Shown here: one piece after another, positions 17,100-25,708 of the stretch | Layout: each line of letters opens with the position of its first letter | How positions within the stretch are numbered: the stretch's first letter is position 1 | NCBI GenBank assembly: GCA_016717205.1 | Contig: JADKGC010000011.1 | Span: 1 to 64,000, forward strand | Source: Candidatus Flexifilum breve | Lineage (GTDB): Bacteria; Chloroflexota; Anaerolineae; Aggregatilineales; Phototrophicaceae | DNA: 64,000 nucleotides | Direction of reading: 5' to 3' | Notes under the pieces: model-generated | The model's database searches: none | What the model saw: the letters and a program-made list of their open reading frames with translations, nothing else | What the model was told of the DNA's origin: nothing | Translations under genes and position numbers: made by a program

Positions 17100-18374
17100 A
17101 TGTCGGCTTCGGGGACACGCACCGGCATTCTTCACATGGGGCTTTCCAAGAACTCGCTGATTGACTACCAATACATCCGCACCCTGGGCTACCAGCAGTA
17201 CGACGCCGCCTCTATCGGAGAATGTCTGTATGCGATTGACCAGATTCGCCGTGGTGGGGAGACGGTCGAAGTTTGGGTTCAGACGTGGTCAGAACTGGCA
17301 GCGCAGACCGCAGAACGTGCTCAGGCTGAACTGGAGGCAGGGTATAAGTCATCGGCGCGCTTTAGCTACCTGTGTGCCTACAACTACTATCGTGCTGCCG
17401 AATTCTATTTTCTTCCCCCCGGCACAGATGAACATCGGCGGCTCTATCAAAATGGTCTGAACTGCTTTATGGCGGCAGGGAAACTGTTCGAGCCAGCCTT
17501 CGAAGCGGTCGAGATTCCCTATGAAGAAGGGGTGACGTTGCCGGGGTTTCTCTTCTCCGTCTCCGACAACCGCCAACCCGCGCCAACGATCATTGTGGTG
17601 GGTGGTGGTGATGCCTATGGTGAGGAAGCCTACCTGATGGCCGGTGTTCCAGTGGCGCTAGAGCGCGGCTTGAACGTCCTGGTGTTTCATGGTCCAGGAC
17701 AGCGCGGTTTGCTGCTGCGCCACCCTGAACTGCCCTTCCGCCCGGACTACGAAGTCCCGATCCGGGCAGTGATCGATTATGCCGTGTCGCGTTCAGAAGT
17801 TGATGCAGAGAAGCTAGGGTTGTTAGGCTATAGTCTGGGCGGGTATCTTGGTGTCAGAGCTATCGCCCACGATCGGCGAATCAAGGCTGCCGCTTTCAAT
17901 GCGATTATGCCTAGTTTCTCTGATCACATGATCGGTGGTATTCGCAGTCAACTGCCAGCCCCAGTTGGACAGCTCGTTTTCGCCGCCCTAGACAAGCTTC
18001 CCATCGCGTTTGTGAATTGGATGGGGCGCAGGATGATGGGGAAAACCCCCATTCACCGGGCAACAGCCGAACTGTATATGTTCTGGGCGAATGGAGTCTC
18101 GAACTTTGCTGAATATCTTGATGTGATTAAGCCGTTCAACGCTTACGGGCTCGAAGCTCAGATCACATGTCCAGTCCTTGTGGTTCAGGGGGAAGGCGAG
18201 GGAGATATCCCGCGTCAGCTGGCAGTCGCATATTTGGACAAACTCAGCATTGCCAAGCGCTACCAACTGCTCACCAGCCAGAATGGCGCAGATAATCACT
18301 GTGGCTTAGGCAATCTGCATTACACCCATCAGACAATGTATGACTGGTTGGCGGATACCCTACAAAACCCGTAA
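17100..18374 (+). CDS. Alpha/beta hydrolase (FrsA/DHPON-hydrolase-like)
   Basis: About 424 residues. A helical N-terminal region (1-150) precedes an alpha/beta hydrolase core: the oxyanion segment TIIVVGGGDAYGEE, the VLVFHGPGQRG stretch and the nucleophile elbow GYSLGGYLG. A late Asp (VVQGEGEGD region) and a His in DNHCGLGNLHY can complete the triad. This layout matches the FrsA-like and 2,6-dihydroxypseudooxynicotine-hydrolase-like group. Substrate unknown. ATG 17100 is preferred over TTG 17094 because AAAGGA lies 7 nt upstream. Likely under control of the divergent TetR protein; an effect on a xenobiotic or signalling molecule is possible. Confidence 0.83.
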   Translation: MSASGTRTGILHMGLSKNSLIDYQYIRTLGYQQYDAASIGECLYAIDQIRRGGETVEVWVQTWSELAAQTAERAQAELEAGYKSSARFSYLCAYNYYRAAEFYFLPPGTDEHRRLYQNGLNCFMAAGKLFEPAFEAVEIPYEEGVTLPGFLFSVSDNRQPAPTIIVVGGGDAYGEEAYLMAGVPVALERGLNVLVFHGPGQRGLLLRHPELPFRPDYEVPIRAVIDYAVSRSEVDAEKLGLLGYSLGGYLGVRAIAHDRRIKAAAFNAIMPSFSDHMIGGIRSQLPAPVGQLVFAALDKLPIAFVNWMGRRMMGKTPIHRATAELYMFWANGVSNFAEYLDVIKPFNAYGLEAQITCPVLVVQGEGEGDIPRQLAVAYLDKLSIAKRYQLLTSQNGADNHCGLGNLHYTHQTMYDWLADTLQNP

Positions 18375-18422
18375 GGGGGCAGAAGCATACATCGGTCAGC
18401 GCATTTTGAAGTTATTGTGATC

Positions 18423-18469
18423 CAGAACAGATTAGGCAGGGCGAATGTTCCGTTACCTAATCTGTTCTG
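18423..18469. terminator. Bidirectional terminator-like hairpin
   Basis: Perfect 14-bp inverted repeat: CAGAACAGATTAGG (18423-18436) and CCTAATCTGTTCTG (18456-18469), loop 19 nt. It sits between the convergent hydrolase and C39 peptidase genes. T/A runs outside the stem are weak. Confidence 0.6.
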
Positions 18470-18481
18470 TTACTTGGCGCG

Positions 18482-19519
18482 TTAACTCGCGCCGAGGTCT
18501 TCCAGCGCGACGCGGGCGGGGGTGAAGTTGGGGTTGAAGCTGATCGCTCCATTGAAGTTGCTGATCGCGCGATCGGTTTCGCCCAAACCCAAACGCGCCA
18601 ACCCGCCGTAATAGAATGTCTCCTCGACGTACTGCCCGCCGCCATCATTCAGATTAGCCTGTGCCAGCGCGATCACCTTGTCGTACTGCTGCGTCTGCAC
18701 ATACGCTTCCAACATGCCGAACTGATACCAGTTCATGCGCCACGGCAGACCGCCGCCGACGTTGCGCGCCTGATCATAGGCGACGGACGCTTCGACATAC
18801 ATGCCTAGCCCGGCGAAACTCGTGCCCATGTTGAACCACGCGAAGGGATCCTGATCGTTGGCGATGGCTTCGGCGCGCGCCAGATTGAGCGCGTTCTGCC
18901 AGTTCACCGTTTCGTCGGCGTCGTCGCCGAGCAGCGCCATGACTTCAGCCTCGCGGGTGATGTCGTAGAGCACGATGTACAGGTTGTTAAACTGCCGCCA
19001 GTACGTGTTGACGTGATCGTAGCTGTAGCCGAGGTTTGGGCCTTCATAGCTGTCATGCGTGGTGATCGTCTGGATGGCGTCGTCATAGCCGATCACAAGC
19101 AGGTAATGCCCCATCCAACCGAGGTTTTCGCCGGGGGGTTCGTAGCCCGCTTCAATCATCACGGGGAAGTCGTTCGAGATAAGCTGACGCAGCGTATCCA
19201 GCGATCCGCCCTGCCGCACGAGCGCGCGCGTCGTACCGGGCAGGTGATTGTTGACGTATTCGGCGATCTGCCACGGGCTGACGTTTTTGTCTTCCGGGTT
19301 CGGCTTCAACCACTGTGCCGCCGGGTACTGATCGGCTTCGTAACCAAAATAGGTTAGGCCCATGGTCAGAGTCGCCGGGCCGCAGTTATTCCAATCCTGA
19401 TAAATGTGCTGCACACCATTAAGATGATAAGCAGCCGGGACGGTCGTTTGCGCCGCTGCCGTGCCTGTCATGATCAGCAGACTGATCAACACCGCGCCAA
19501 GGCGGATGAGAGATTTCAT
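18482..19519 (-). CDS. Secreted C39-like cysteine peptidase with TPR-like repeats
   Basis: A signal peptide (LGAVLISLLIMTGTAAAQ) is followed by a papain-like C39 domain: Cys46 in DWNNCGPATL, His in GHYLLVIGYDD and Asp in THDSYEGPN supply a plausible catalytic triad. The C-terminal 130 residues are TPR-like repeats (PFAWFNMGTSFAGLGMYVEA type). C39 relatives cleave leader peptides or act extracellularly; this one appears exported. Its start codon overlaps the stop of the serine recombinase (ATGA at 19516-19519), so the recombinase gene reaches exactly to this gene. That junction is the likely left boundary of the mobile element. Confidence 0.82.
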   Translation of the reverse strand: MKSLIRLGAVLISLLIMTGTAAAQTTVPAAYHLNGVQHIYQDWNNCGPATLTMGLTYFGYEADQYPAAQWLKPNPEDKNVSPWQIAEYVNNHLPGTTRALVRQGGSLDTLRQLISNDFPVMIEAGYEPPGENLGWMGHYLLVIGYDDAIQTITTHDSYEGPNLGYSYDHVNTYWRQFNNLYIVLYDITREAEVMALLGDDADETVNWQNALNLARAEAIANDQDPFAWFNMGTSFAGLGMYVEASVAYDQARNVGGGLPWRMNWYQFGMLEAYVQTQQYDKVIALAQANLNDGGGQYVEETFYYGGLARLGLGETDRAISNFNGAISFNPNFTPARVALEDLGAS

Positions 19520-21519
19520 GTTTCACCAATGGATGCACCACTCGCCGCAAGTTGTGGCGGGTTCGCGCGTTCGGCTTTGAATTCTTCCGTCCCACGCCAG
19601 TGCGTATACCGTCCATAGGGTTTCTTACCCGCATAGGCGCTGCGCCAATGTCCGTTCCCGTACTTATAGGCATAGCGTTCTTGCAGTGCCTTCCAAGAAT
19701 AATCAGGGAAGGTGCGGAGGATAATCCATTGATCAACATCCCCTTCGACCATCGCCCGCAGCTTTTCCAAATCGTCTTCTTCCCAGAAATAGCCGAGACT
19801 CTTGTGGGTCGTGCTGCGACGTGAGGTTGTGCCGTCGCGCCAGTACACCACCGCCTGTTTGGTATGACGGCTGATTTTGCTGACCTTCACGTAGTGGGCG
19901 AATGCCTCGAACAGCGCCCGCTTTTCTTCGCTCGGCACATCGTCCCACCGAGTGATAACCATCTCCAGCGCCGGACGTGCCTCGGCTAGGGAGCGCGAAC
20001 GCTGTTTACCCGACTCAATCCGCGCGAGTTCAGTCCGCAAGTTGGTGATCTCGTAATCCGCCTTCTCGAAGTGTGCTTGAGCGCGGGCGACCATCTCGGC
20101 ATTGGAGAGCAGTCCCAGACTGGCAATGATGTTATCCTTCGCCGTCTCTGCCTGCCGGATCGCTGCCTTCAGCCGCCGCACCTCAGATTGATCGACATTT
20201 TCGAAGCTCGCCAGCGCTGCTGCCCATGCTGACTCGTCAATCGTCGTCGCTTTCAAGCGTTCCAGCAGCATCTCGTCGATCAATCCATCGAGGATGAACG
20301 CGCGCAGCTTCCATACGGTTGAGCGGTAGGGATACTCACTGAGCAGGTACTCATACTTCTCGGCATGTGAATTCCAGACGCCTGCCAGCCGCTTGTGCGG
20401 ATGGGCGGGCAAATCGTCAGTGTAGATCAACCCGGAATAGGTCGGCGGTTCGGCGCAGCGTTCTGCCTTATCATGCCGAATCCATGGGCGATACGGGACA
20501 TAATCCGGGTTCGGCTCACCGTGAAAGTCGGTCGGTGACAGGCGGTTGTAGGCGTACATAAACAGGTCGAGTGGGATGATCGGCTCGTGGTTGTTCCACT
20601 GCACCACCGCACCCATATGTACCCAATGCCCGATATACGCGACATTGATCAGCATGTATTCCAGACCCGTATGCGACGGAGTCAGCTTGCCCGTGACCAG
20701 CGAACGACGGTCGAGATGATCCGTCGCCTTGAAGCCCTCCGGCACCATCCCCTCGGCAATATCGGGGAAATACGGACCGTTGCGTTCGATAAACCGCCAC
20801 GTCTGAAACAGGTTGCCGTTGTTCTCGCGGAACAACTCGAAATAGCGCAGCGCGACATCAGCATACAGATCGAAACGCTTGTACTTGCGAAAGTCGGGGT
20901 TGCGCTGCTCATTCACCTTAGCGCGGCAGTCCGCCATGAAACCGGGGAGAATCTTCCGTCCCGACCACATACCTCCCGCGCTGCGGCTGTGCCGCGCCTT
21001 CACCAAACGCCCCCTGATCTGGTATTCGAGGTAGTCAGCAGCGCGCTGCGCTTCCTCGCGGAACATCTTGATATGCGACGATCCCATCACCGGGTGGGCG
21101 AAGTCATAAACCATGCGCGGGGTCATCACCTGCACGTTGTGTGCCCGGCACGCTTCGATGAACTTGTTGGTTTCGATCATCGTCACATCGCGGAAGAACC
21201 GATCCACGTCCTGCGCCGCGACCAAACCAATCTGCCCCGCTTCGATCATCTGCATGAGTTGCGTCATGCCTTTACGCTCGTGAATCTTTTTCGTCCCACT
21301 CACGGCAGCATCAGCATCGATCATGTGAACATTCTCGCGTAACCAGCCACGATCCAGCAGATGTTCGATCATGTCGATGGTTTGGAGCGTGGTCGAGATG
21401 TTGCCAATCTGCCCCTCGGACGACTGGCGGTAGTAGACGGCTGCCGGGCGACCCAACGGCAAGGGTTGTGCCTTATACGGATCAATCGGCTGTTCAGGGC
21501 GTTTCAACGGACGCGGCAT
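19516..21519 (-). CDS. Large serine recombinase (integrase)
   Basis: 667 residues. The N-terminal resolvase domain carries the nucleophile Ser33 in VYYRQSS, and QDVDRFFRD corresponds to the conserved D-R-x-R region. A recombinase domain (about 190-330) and a long helical region (about 470-540, coiled-coil-like) follow, as in large serine integrases. The usual CxxC zinc ribbon is not visible; the matching segment reads YSGLIYTDDLPAHPHK. Such enzymes integrate and excise DNA between short attachment sites beside their gene. Position at the edge of the foreign region fits that role. The stop overlaps the start of the C39 gene. Confidence 0.9.
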   Translation of the reverse strand: MPRPLKRPEQPIDPYKAQPLPLGRPAAVYYRQSSEGQIGNISTTLQTIDMIEHLLDRGWLRENVHMIDADAAVSGTKKIHERKGMTQLMQMIEAGQIGLVAAQDVDRFFRDVTMIETNKFIEACRAHNVQVMTPRMVYDFAHPVMGSSHIKMFREEAQRAADYLEYQIRGRLVKARHSRSAGGMWSGRKILPGFMADCRAKVNEQRNPDFRKYKRFDLYADVALRYFELFRENNGNLFQTWRFIERNGPYFPDIAEGMVPEGFKATDHLDRRSLVTGKLTPSHTGLEYMLINVAYIGHWVHMGAVVQWNNHEPIIPLDLFMYAYNRLSPTDFHGEPNPDYVPYRPWIRHDKAERCAEPPTYSGLIYTDDLPAHPHKRLAGVWNSHAEKYEYLLSEYPYRSTVWKLRAFILDGLIDEMLLERLKATTIDESAWAAALASFENVDQSEVRRLKAAIRQAETAKDNIIASLGLLSNAEMVARAQAHFEKADYEITNLRTELARIESGKQRSRSLAEARPALEMVITRWDDVPSEEKRALFEAFAHYVKVSKISRHTKQAVVYWRDGTTSRRSTTHKSLGYFWEEDDLEKLRAMVEGDVDQWIILRTFPDYSWKALQERYAYKYGNGHWRSAYAGKKPYGRYTHWRGTEEFKAERANPPQLAASGASIGET

Positions 21520-21553
21520 GATTCAGTTATCCTTTTCATCGTTTGCCTCCAAT

Positions 21554-21597
21554 ACAAAACGCCCTGCTCCCGCGAATGGATCGGCAAGAGCAAGGCG
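21554..21597 (-). terminator. Hairpin with T tract between small ORF and recombinase
   Basis: On the minus strand the arms at 21588-21597 (CGCCTTGCTC) and 21560-21569 (GAGCAGGGCG) form a stem with one mismatch, followed by GTTTTGT. It would end transcription of the 65-residue ORF upstream, or act as an attenuator about 40 nt before the recombinase start at 21519. Confidence 0.6.
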
Positions 21598-21615
21598 CAT
21601 AGGATACAATGCGAC

Positions 21616-21813
21616 TTAGCCCTGCGCAGTGTTGACCTCACTCGCCGGGTCAGCCGGATCGGGGTGTACCACCACCTCGGTTCGGCGTTCAATAGAATCA
21701 GTATAGGCATTTCCTTCCAAGCGCGCAACAATCCGCATGATCTGGCGGCACACATCCACCAGATTGATACGTTCTTCAGTAGCCGGGGGTGTATCGCGCA
21801 ACTCATCGTGCAT
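21616..21813 (-). CDS. Small hypothetical protein
   Basis: 65-residue acidic protein that I do not recognise. It has a plausible helix (INLVDVCRQIMRIVARLEG) and no membrane segment. Support for it being real: a good GAGGGTG ribosome binding site 7 nt before the ATG, the same strand as the recombinase, and a terminator-like hairpin straight after the stop. Small proteins in this position can be recombination directionality factors or regulators, but nothing in this sequence proves that. Confidence 0.5.
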   Translation of the reverse strand: MHDELRDTPPATEERINLVDVCRQIMRIVARLEGNAYTDSIERRTEVVVHPDPADPASEVNTAQG

Positions 21814-22019
21814 CGATGTTCACCCTCGTCGTGCTATTCAGTTGTTGAGAAATGGCGTGCTGCCGGTTCATCGTTTGCTCCGGGTTTTACCGATGAACTC
21901 AGCATATCAAAGTGGGATCGTCAAAAACCCGGAATCTTACAGTTGAGCGCTGGAAGATTCCAGAATCACGATGTAAATTTTCAGTAGAACAGGCGTTCGT
22001 ATTAGAGACACATTGTGAG

Positions 22020-22541
22020 TTAATCAAACTCAGGTTCAATGTCTTCTTGTGCAAACCAGTCACGCATCCGCTGATGCTGGCGTTCATCTCGAAACTTGAA
22101 CCACTCAGCTTGGGCTTCTGGATAGCGGTACAGCACGTCCTTAAAACGCCGGAACGCCCCCGATCCTTGAATAGCCACCTCAAGGAGTTCACGCAATCGC
22201 TCATCATCCAGCGACCAGATGAACTCCTGCATATCACGATAGCCCTGCTGTGAGTCTTGTTTGGGAATAGGGCGGTATCGATTGGCATCGTCCCATTCTA
22301 TGCGTGCTGCCGCCAACATCTGCTCGCGTTCCCAATCCGACAGATCTGCGTGCGTTTGTATTGCCGCCTCCATTCCTTCAAGCGTCTCTTCATCAGTATC
22401 TAAATTTTCTAGACGACGTGCAGCGTAATCTTCTACCAATACGACAGTGCCGCCTTCAGTGTCCAGATACGCTGTCGTTTCGTCGGTGCCAAGTTCGAAT
22501 GACAACTCAAAATTGCTGCGGTTTATTTTCACCTTTTTCAT
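22020..22541 (-). CDS. UPF0158 family protein
   Basis: 173 residues, soluble and acidic. Its middle and C-terminal parts match the UPF0158 pattern: a conserved acidic helix DMQEFIWSLDDERLRELL, then GSGAFRRFKDVL and EAQAEWFKFRDER. The family has no established function. It follows the pRiA4b ORF-3-like gene with 14 nt between, so they form one transcription unit next to the restriction-modification genes on the opposite strand. Probably accessory cargo of the mobile element. Confidence 0.8.
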   Translation of the reverse strand: MKKVKINRSNFELSFELGTDETTAYLDTEGGTVVLVEDYAARRLENLDTDEETLEGMEAAIQTHADLSDWEREQMLAAARIEWDDANRYRPIPKQDSQQGYRDMQEFIWSLDDERLRELLEVAIQGSGAFRRFKDVLYRYPEAQAEWFKFRDERQHQRMRDWFAQEDIEPEFD

Positions 22542-22555
22542 CTGGTGGCGCTCAC

Positions 22556-23125
22556 TTACTTCAAGCCGTGCAGTGCCGCGTTGATCGCATCCATATCAAA
22601 CACCTCCGAGTCGAAATCATCACCAACCCATTCCGTGTACATATCGTGTTCGGGGTGATCCGGGGCCTTGCTCGCTTCGAGAAAGGTATCGTATCCCCAC
22701 ACGCCACGGACATCCTCTGGCGGACAGGCTCGCTTACCCTTGATGCAAACGGGAACGACCTGTGCTGGATCAGCGGGGAGTATCTTCTCGACTAGGATGA
22801 TATGATTCCAACTATCCCCAAAGTCGTATTCGTAGCCGAATTTGAATCCCTCAGCGGGCACAATTTTGCTCAACTTGATACGGCGCTCATCCTTGAAATC
22901 CAAATCATCGAACAGGTCTTCCATCGGTGCACTGTAGCGATCCTCCCCGACTTCAAAAGCGTGGAGGTGTGAGTCCTCCCAACCCATCGCGATTTGAATG
23001 ATGTCGTGCAGTGTCGTCAATGTGGTTTCGCTCGAAATCAGCAGTCGCCGCCAGATGGGCGGTTTGCTATCCCGCAGCGTCACTTTGATCTGGTAGATTT
23101 GCGCGGGGGTCTTGGATTTGCTCAT
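22556..23125 (-). CDS. Plasmid pRiA4b ORF-3 family protein
   Basis: 189 residues from ATG 23125, which has an AGGAG ribosome binding site; the frame itself opens at 23158. The protein shows the family pattern PPIWRRLLI, LHDIIQIAMGWEDSHLHAF, YEYDFGDSWNH and a final CPPEDVRGVWGYDTFL. This family occurs on plasmids and transposons and has no proven biochemical role. It heads a two-gene unit with the UPF0158 protein and is divergent from the DNA methyltransferase, so its promoter shares the 88-bp gap with that gene. Confidence 0.88.
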   Translation of the reverse strand: MSKSKTPAQIYQIKVTLRDSKPPIWRRLLISSETTLTTLHDIIQIAMGWEDSHLHAFEVGEDRYSAPMEDLFDDLDFKDERRIKLSKIVPAEGFKFGYEYDFGDSWNHIILVEKILPADPAQVVPVCIKGKRACPPEDVRGVWGYDTFLEASKAPDHPEHDMYTEWVGDDFDSEVFDMDAINAALHGLK

Positions 23126-23213
23126 GATCTTTCTCCTCATGCAGTCCTCTCTACTCACGATTCTATGATTTCTGGCGAATTCGGCTACAATGAGACTTTA
23201 GCAAATCTGTTCA

Positions 23214-24716
23214 ATGACAGTGGGTTTGAGAGCAATGGCGATTAATCTCCCACAACCGTTTCCTGATGAACTGCCTGCTGCTTATGCACATCGTATCGGG
23301 CAGTGGTATCTATCATGGACGCGATCAAACAAGGCGTTAGGCCAGTATTTCACACCACTGGCGACCGCGCGGTTTATGGCTGAAAATCTTCCCCTGTCTG
23401 GCAATCCTGCGCGTCTGCTTGATCCGGGTGCGGGATTGGGAATTCTAGCGTGTGCAGTCTGTGAATCCTCAACCAGTGACATTGAGCTTGAAGCCTTCGA
23501 GCTTGACGACGAGTTAGCGGAATACCTCAATGGTTGCTTGAGCTACGCGCAGCAGTGGATGTCTAAACGAGGATATTCTCTGGCTTACACGATTCTGCGA
23601 GAGGATTTTGTCCTCACCTATGCCGATGCGCTCTACTGGTCTACGTCGCAGCCGTTTGATGCCGTGATTGCCAATCCGCCCTACTTCAAACTGTCGAAGT
23701 CTGATCCCCGTGCGCGAGTGGCGGATCGCGTTGTTCACGGACAGCCGAACATCTACGCACTGTTCATGGCAGTGAGCGCAGCGCTACTCCGTCCAGGTGG
23801 ACATGCGATGTTCATCACGCCGCGCAGCTATGCCGCCGGTCAATACTTCAGCCGCTTTCGCGGATACTTCTTCGGCAAGTTGCGTCCCCGCATGGCGCAT
23901 CTTTTCGAGTCACGGCGCGATGTATTCGATGAGGTATTGCAAGAGAGCCTGATTCTGTTAGCTGAGCGTTCTGACCGCGATAGTGACGTGATTCTGTCAT
24001 CCAGTGCCAGCAGCGCAGATTTCGCTCAGGTTGTGCAGCGGCGAAAATCAACAGATGAAGTGCTTGGAGTGGACAATATCCTGCATCTTTCTCTGACAGA
24101 TGAAGACGATTCTATCGGTGAGATCGTGCGCGCGTGGTCAGGCAGTTTGCGTGCCTATGGCATGGAAATCTCGACGGGTCCCGTCGTTCCTTTCAGGGCA
24201 ACCGACTTTGTCAGTGAGAACGGCGACGTACCGTTTACACATGCGCCCCTGCTATGGATGCAGAATGTCAAGCCGATGCGCTGTGCGTGGCCGGTGCGGC
24301 ACAAATCACAATACATACGAATGGATGGCGCGGAGAAACTGCTGCTCCCGAACAAAAACTATGTCCTACTGCGCCGATTCAGCGCCAAAGAAGAGCGTCA
24401 GCGGTTGACCGCTGCGCCGTACCTCGCCGATTTCGACACTCCGGTTATCGGGATTGAGAACCACCTGAATTACATTTACCGACCGGGTGGTGATTTATCG
24501 CCTGAGGAAACGCGCGGGTTGGCAGCACTGCTCAACAGCAGCCTAATGGATACGTACTTTCGTAGGTTCAGCGGCAACACGCAGGTGAGCGCGACCGAAC
24601 TGCGCGCGCTGCCGCTGCCTCCGCTTGAATTGATCATTGAATTGGGACGGTTATCTGCTCACTCAGATGCCCCTGTTGATACCTTCATCACCGAATTGTT
24701 AGGTCTGTATGCCTGA
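23214..24716 (+). CDS. Type II N6-adenine DNA methyltransferase (BsuBI/PstI type)
   Basis: 500 residues. SAM-binding motif I reads LLDPGAGLG (about residues 64-72) and the catalytic motif IV is NPPYF (about residue 157), preceded by GQYFTP as in gamma-class N6-adenine methyltransferases. A C-terminal target-recognition region follows. The length matches M.BsuBI/M.PstI, which modify CTGCAG, and the endonuclease of the same family starts 8 nt before this stop. It would protect host DNA from the partner enzyme. The ATG at 23235 is an alternative start (MAINLPQ). A TACAAT box near 23186 may be its -10 element. Confidence 0.9.
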   Translation: MTVGLRAMAINLPQPFPDELPAAYAHRIGQWYLSWTRSNKALGQYFTPLATARFMAENLPLSGNPARLLDPGAGLGILACAVCESSTSDIELEAFELDDELAEYLNGCLSYAQQWMSKRGYSLAYTILREDFVLTYADALYWSTSQPFDAVIANPPYFKLSKSDPRARVADRVVHGQPNIYALFMAVSAALLRPGGHAMFITPRSYAAGQYFSRFRGYFFGKLRPRMAHLFESRRDVFDEVLQESLILLAERSDRDSDVILSSSASSADFAQVVQRRKSTDEVLGVDNILHLSLTDEDDSIGEIVRAWSGSLRAYGMEISTGPVVPFRATDFVSENGDVPFTHAPLLWMQNVKPMRCAWPVRHKSQYIRMDGAEKLLLPNKNYVLLRRFSAKEERQRLTAAPYLADFDTPVIGIENHLNYIYRPGGDLSPEETRGLAALLNSSLMDTYFRRFSGNTQVSATELRALPLPPLELIIELGRLSAHSDAPVDTFITELLGLYA

Positions 24717-25647
24717 AATCGTCGAAGCTCAAGAAATTCTTGCCGCCCTCGGAATGCCGTCTGCCCAGCACAACGAGATGGCGGCACTGACGCTGATTGC
24801 CCTATGCGGATTGAAACCAGAGGATCGCTGGTCGTCGGCTGAGCGCTGCAGCCTCACCGTGACCAAAGGGATCATGAACTTTATCCGTGATGCCTATGGT
24901 CGTGCTTACGCCCCCAACACACGCGAAACGTTTCGGCGGCAGGTACTTCATCAGTTTGTGCAAGGGCGGATCGCGGACTACAACCCCGATGCGCCTGCGC
25001 TGCCCACCAACAGCCCCAAGGCACATTATGCGATCACCGAAGCTGCGCTTGCGGTGGTGCGAACCTATGGCATCGCGGAGTGGAGCGATGCGCTTGAGCA
25101 CTTCAAGACGACACAGGGAAGTTTAACCACGTTGTACGCCGCTTCGCGGCAGGCGGTCGGCGTAGCAGTGACACTTCCCGACGGTTCGGCGCTCATGCTC
25201 TCGCCCGGTGAGCATAATCAACTCCAAGCGCAGGTGATCCAGTTGTTCGCGCCTCAGTTTGCGTCGGGCGCACTGCTGCTGTATTTGGGGGATACCACTG
25301 ACAAAGACCTGTATATCGCCGCCCAACCGCTCATCGAACTTGGCATTCCAGTCACCGAGCATGACAAACTGCCGGACATCATCCTCTATCTGTCTGAAAA
25401 GAAGTGGCTGTATTTGATTGAAGTGGTCACTTCGCATGGACCCATGACACCCAAGCGCATCGTTGAACTGAACGCCATGCTGAAAGACTGCTCGGCGGGG
25501 AAAATCTTCGTCACAGCATTTCCAACGTTTGTCGAGTTTCGGCGGCACATGCGGAATATCGCATGGGAAACCGAGGTGTGGATCGCCGAAGTACCGGAGC
25601 ATCTCATCCACTTCAATGGGGATCGATTCTTGGGTCCACATCCGTGA
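24709..25647 (+). CDS. BsuBI/PstI-family type II restriction endonuclease
   Basis: 312 residues. The N-terminal helical domain contains the family pattern ERCSLTVTKGIMNFIRDAYG and the FRRQVLHQFVQ stretch. The C-terminal nuclease core has PDIILYLSEKKWLYLIEVVTSHGPM-like spacing, read as PD at the first acid and LIEVVTS as the second, which is the PD-ExV form of this family. The known members cut CTGCAG. The 8-nt overlap with the methyltransferase gene gives coupled translation. As part of a mobile element it may also act as an addiction module. Confidence 0.9.
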   Translation: MPEIVEAQEILAALGMPSAQHNEMAALTLIALCGLKPEDRWSSAERCSLTVTKGIMNFIRDAYGRAYAPNTRETFRRQVLHQFVQGRIADYNPDAPALPTNSPKAHYAITEAALAVVRTYGIAEWSDALEHFKTTQGSLTTLYAASRQAVGVAVTLPDGSALMLSPGEHNQLQAQVIQLFAPQFASGALLLYLGDTTDKDLYIAAQPLIELGIPVTEHDKLPDIILYLSEKKWLYLIEVVTSHGPMTPKRIVELNAMLKDCSAGKIFVTAFPTFVEFRRHMRNIAWETEVWIAEVPEHLIHFNGDRFLGPHP

Positions 25648-25708
25648 GTTATTCGCCGAGAATTGTAGAATGGCTGAGTTTACGTCCCCAGCCAAGACGA
25701 TTTCTATC

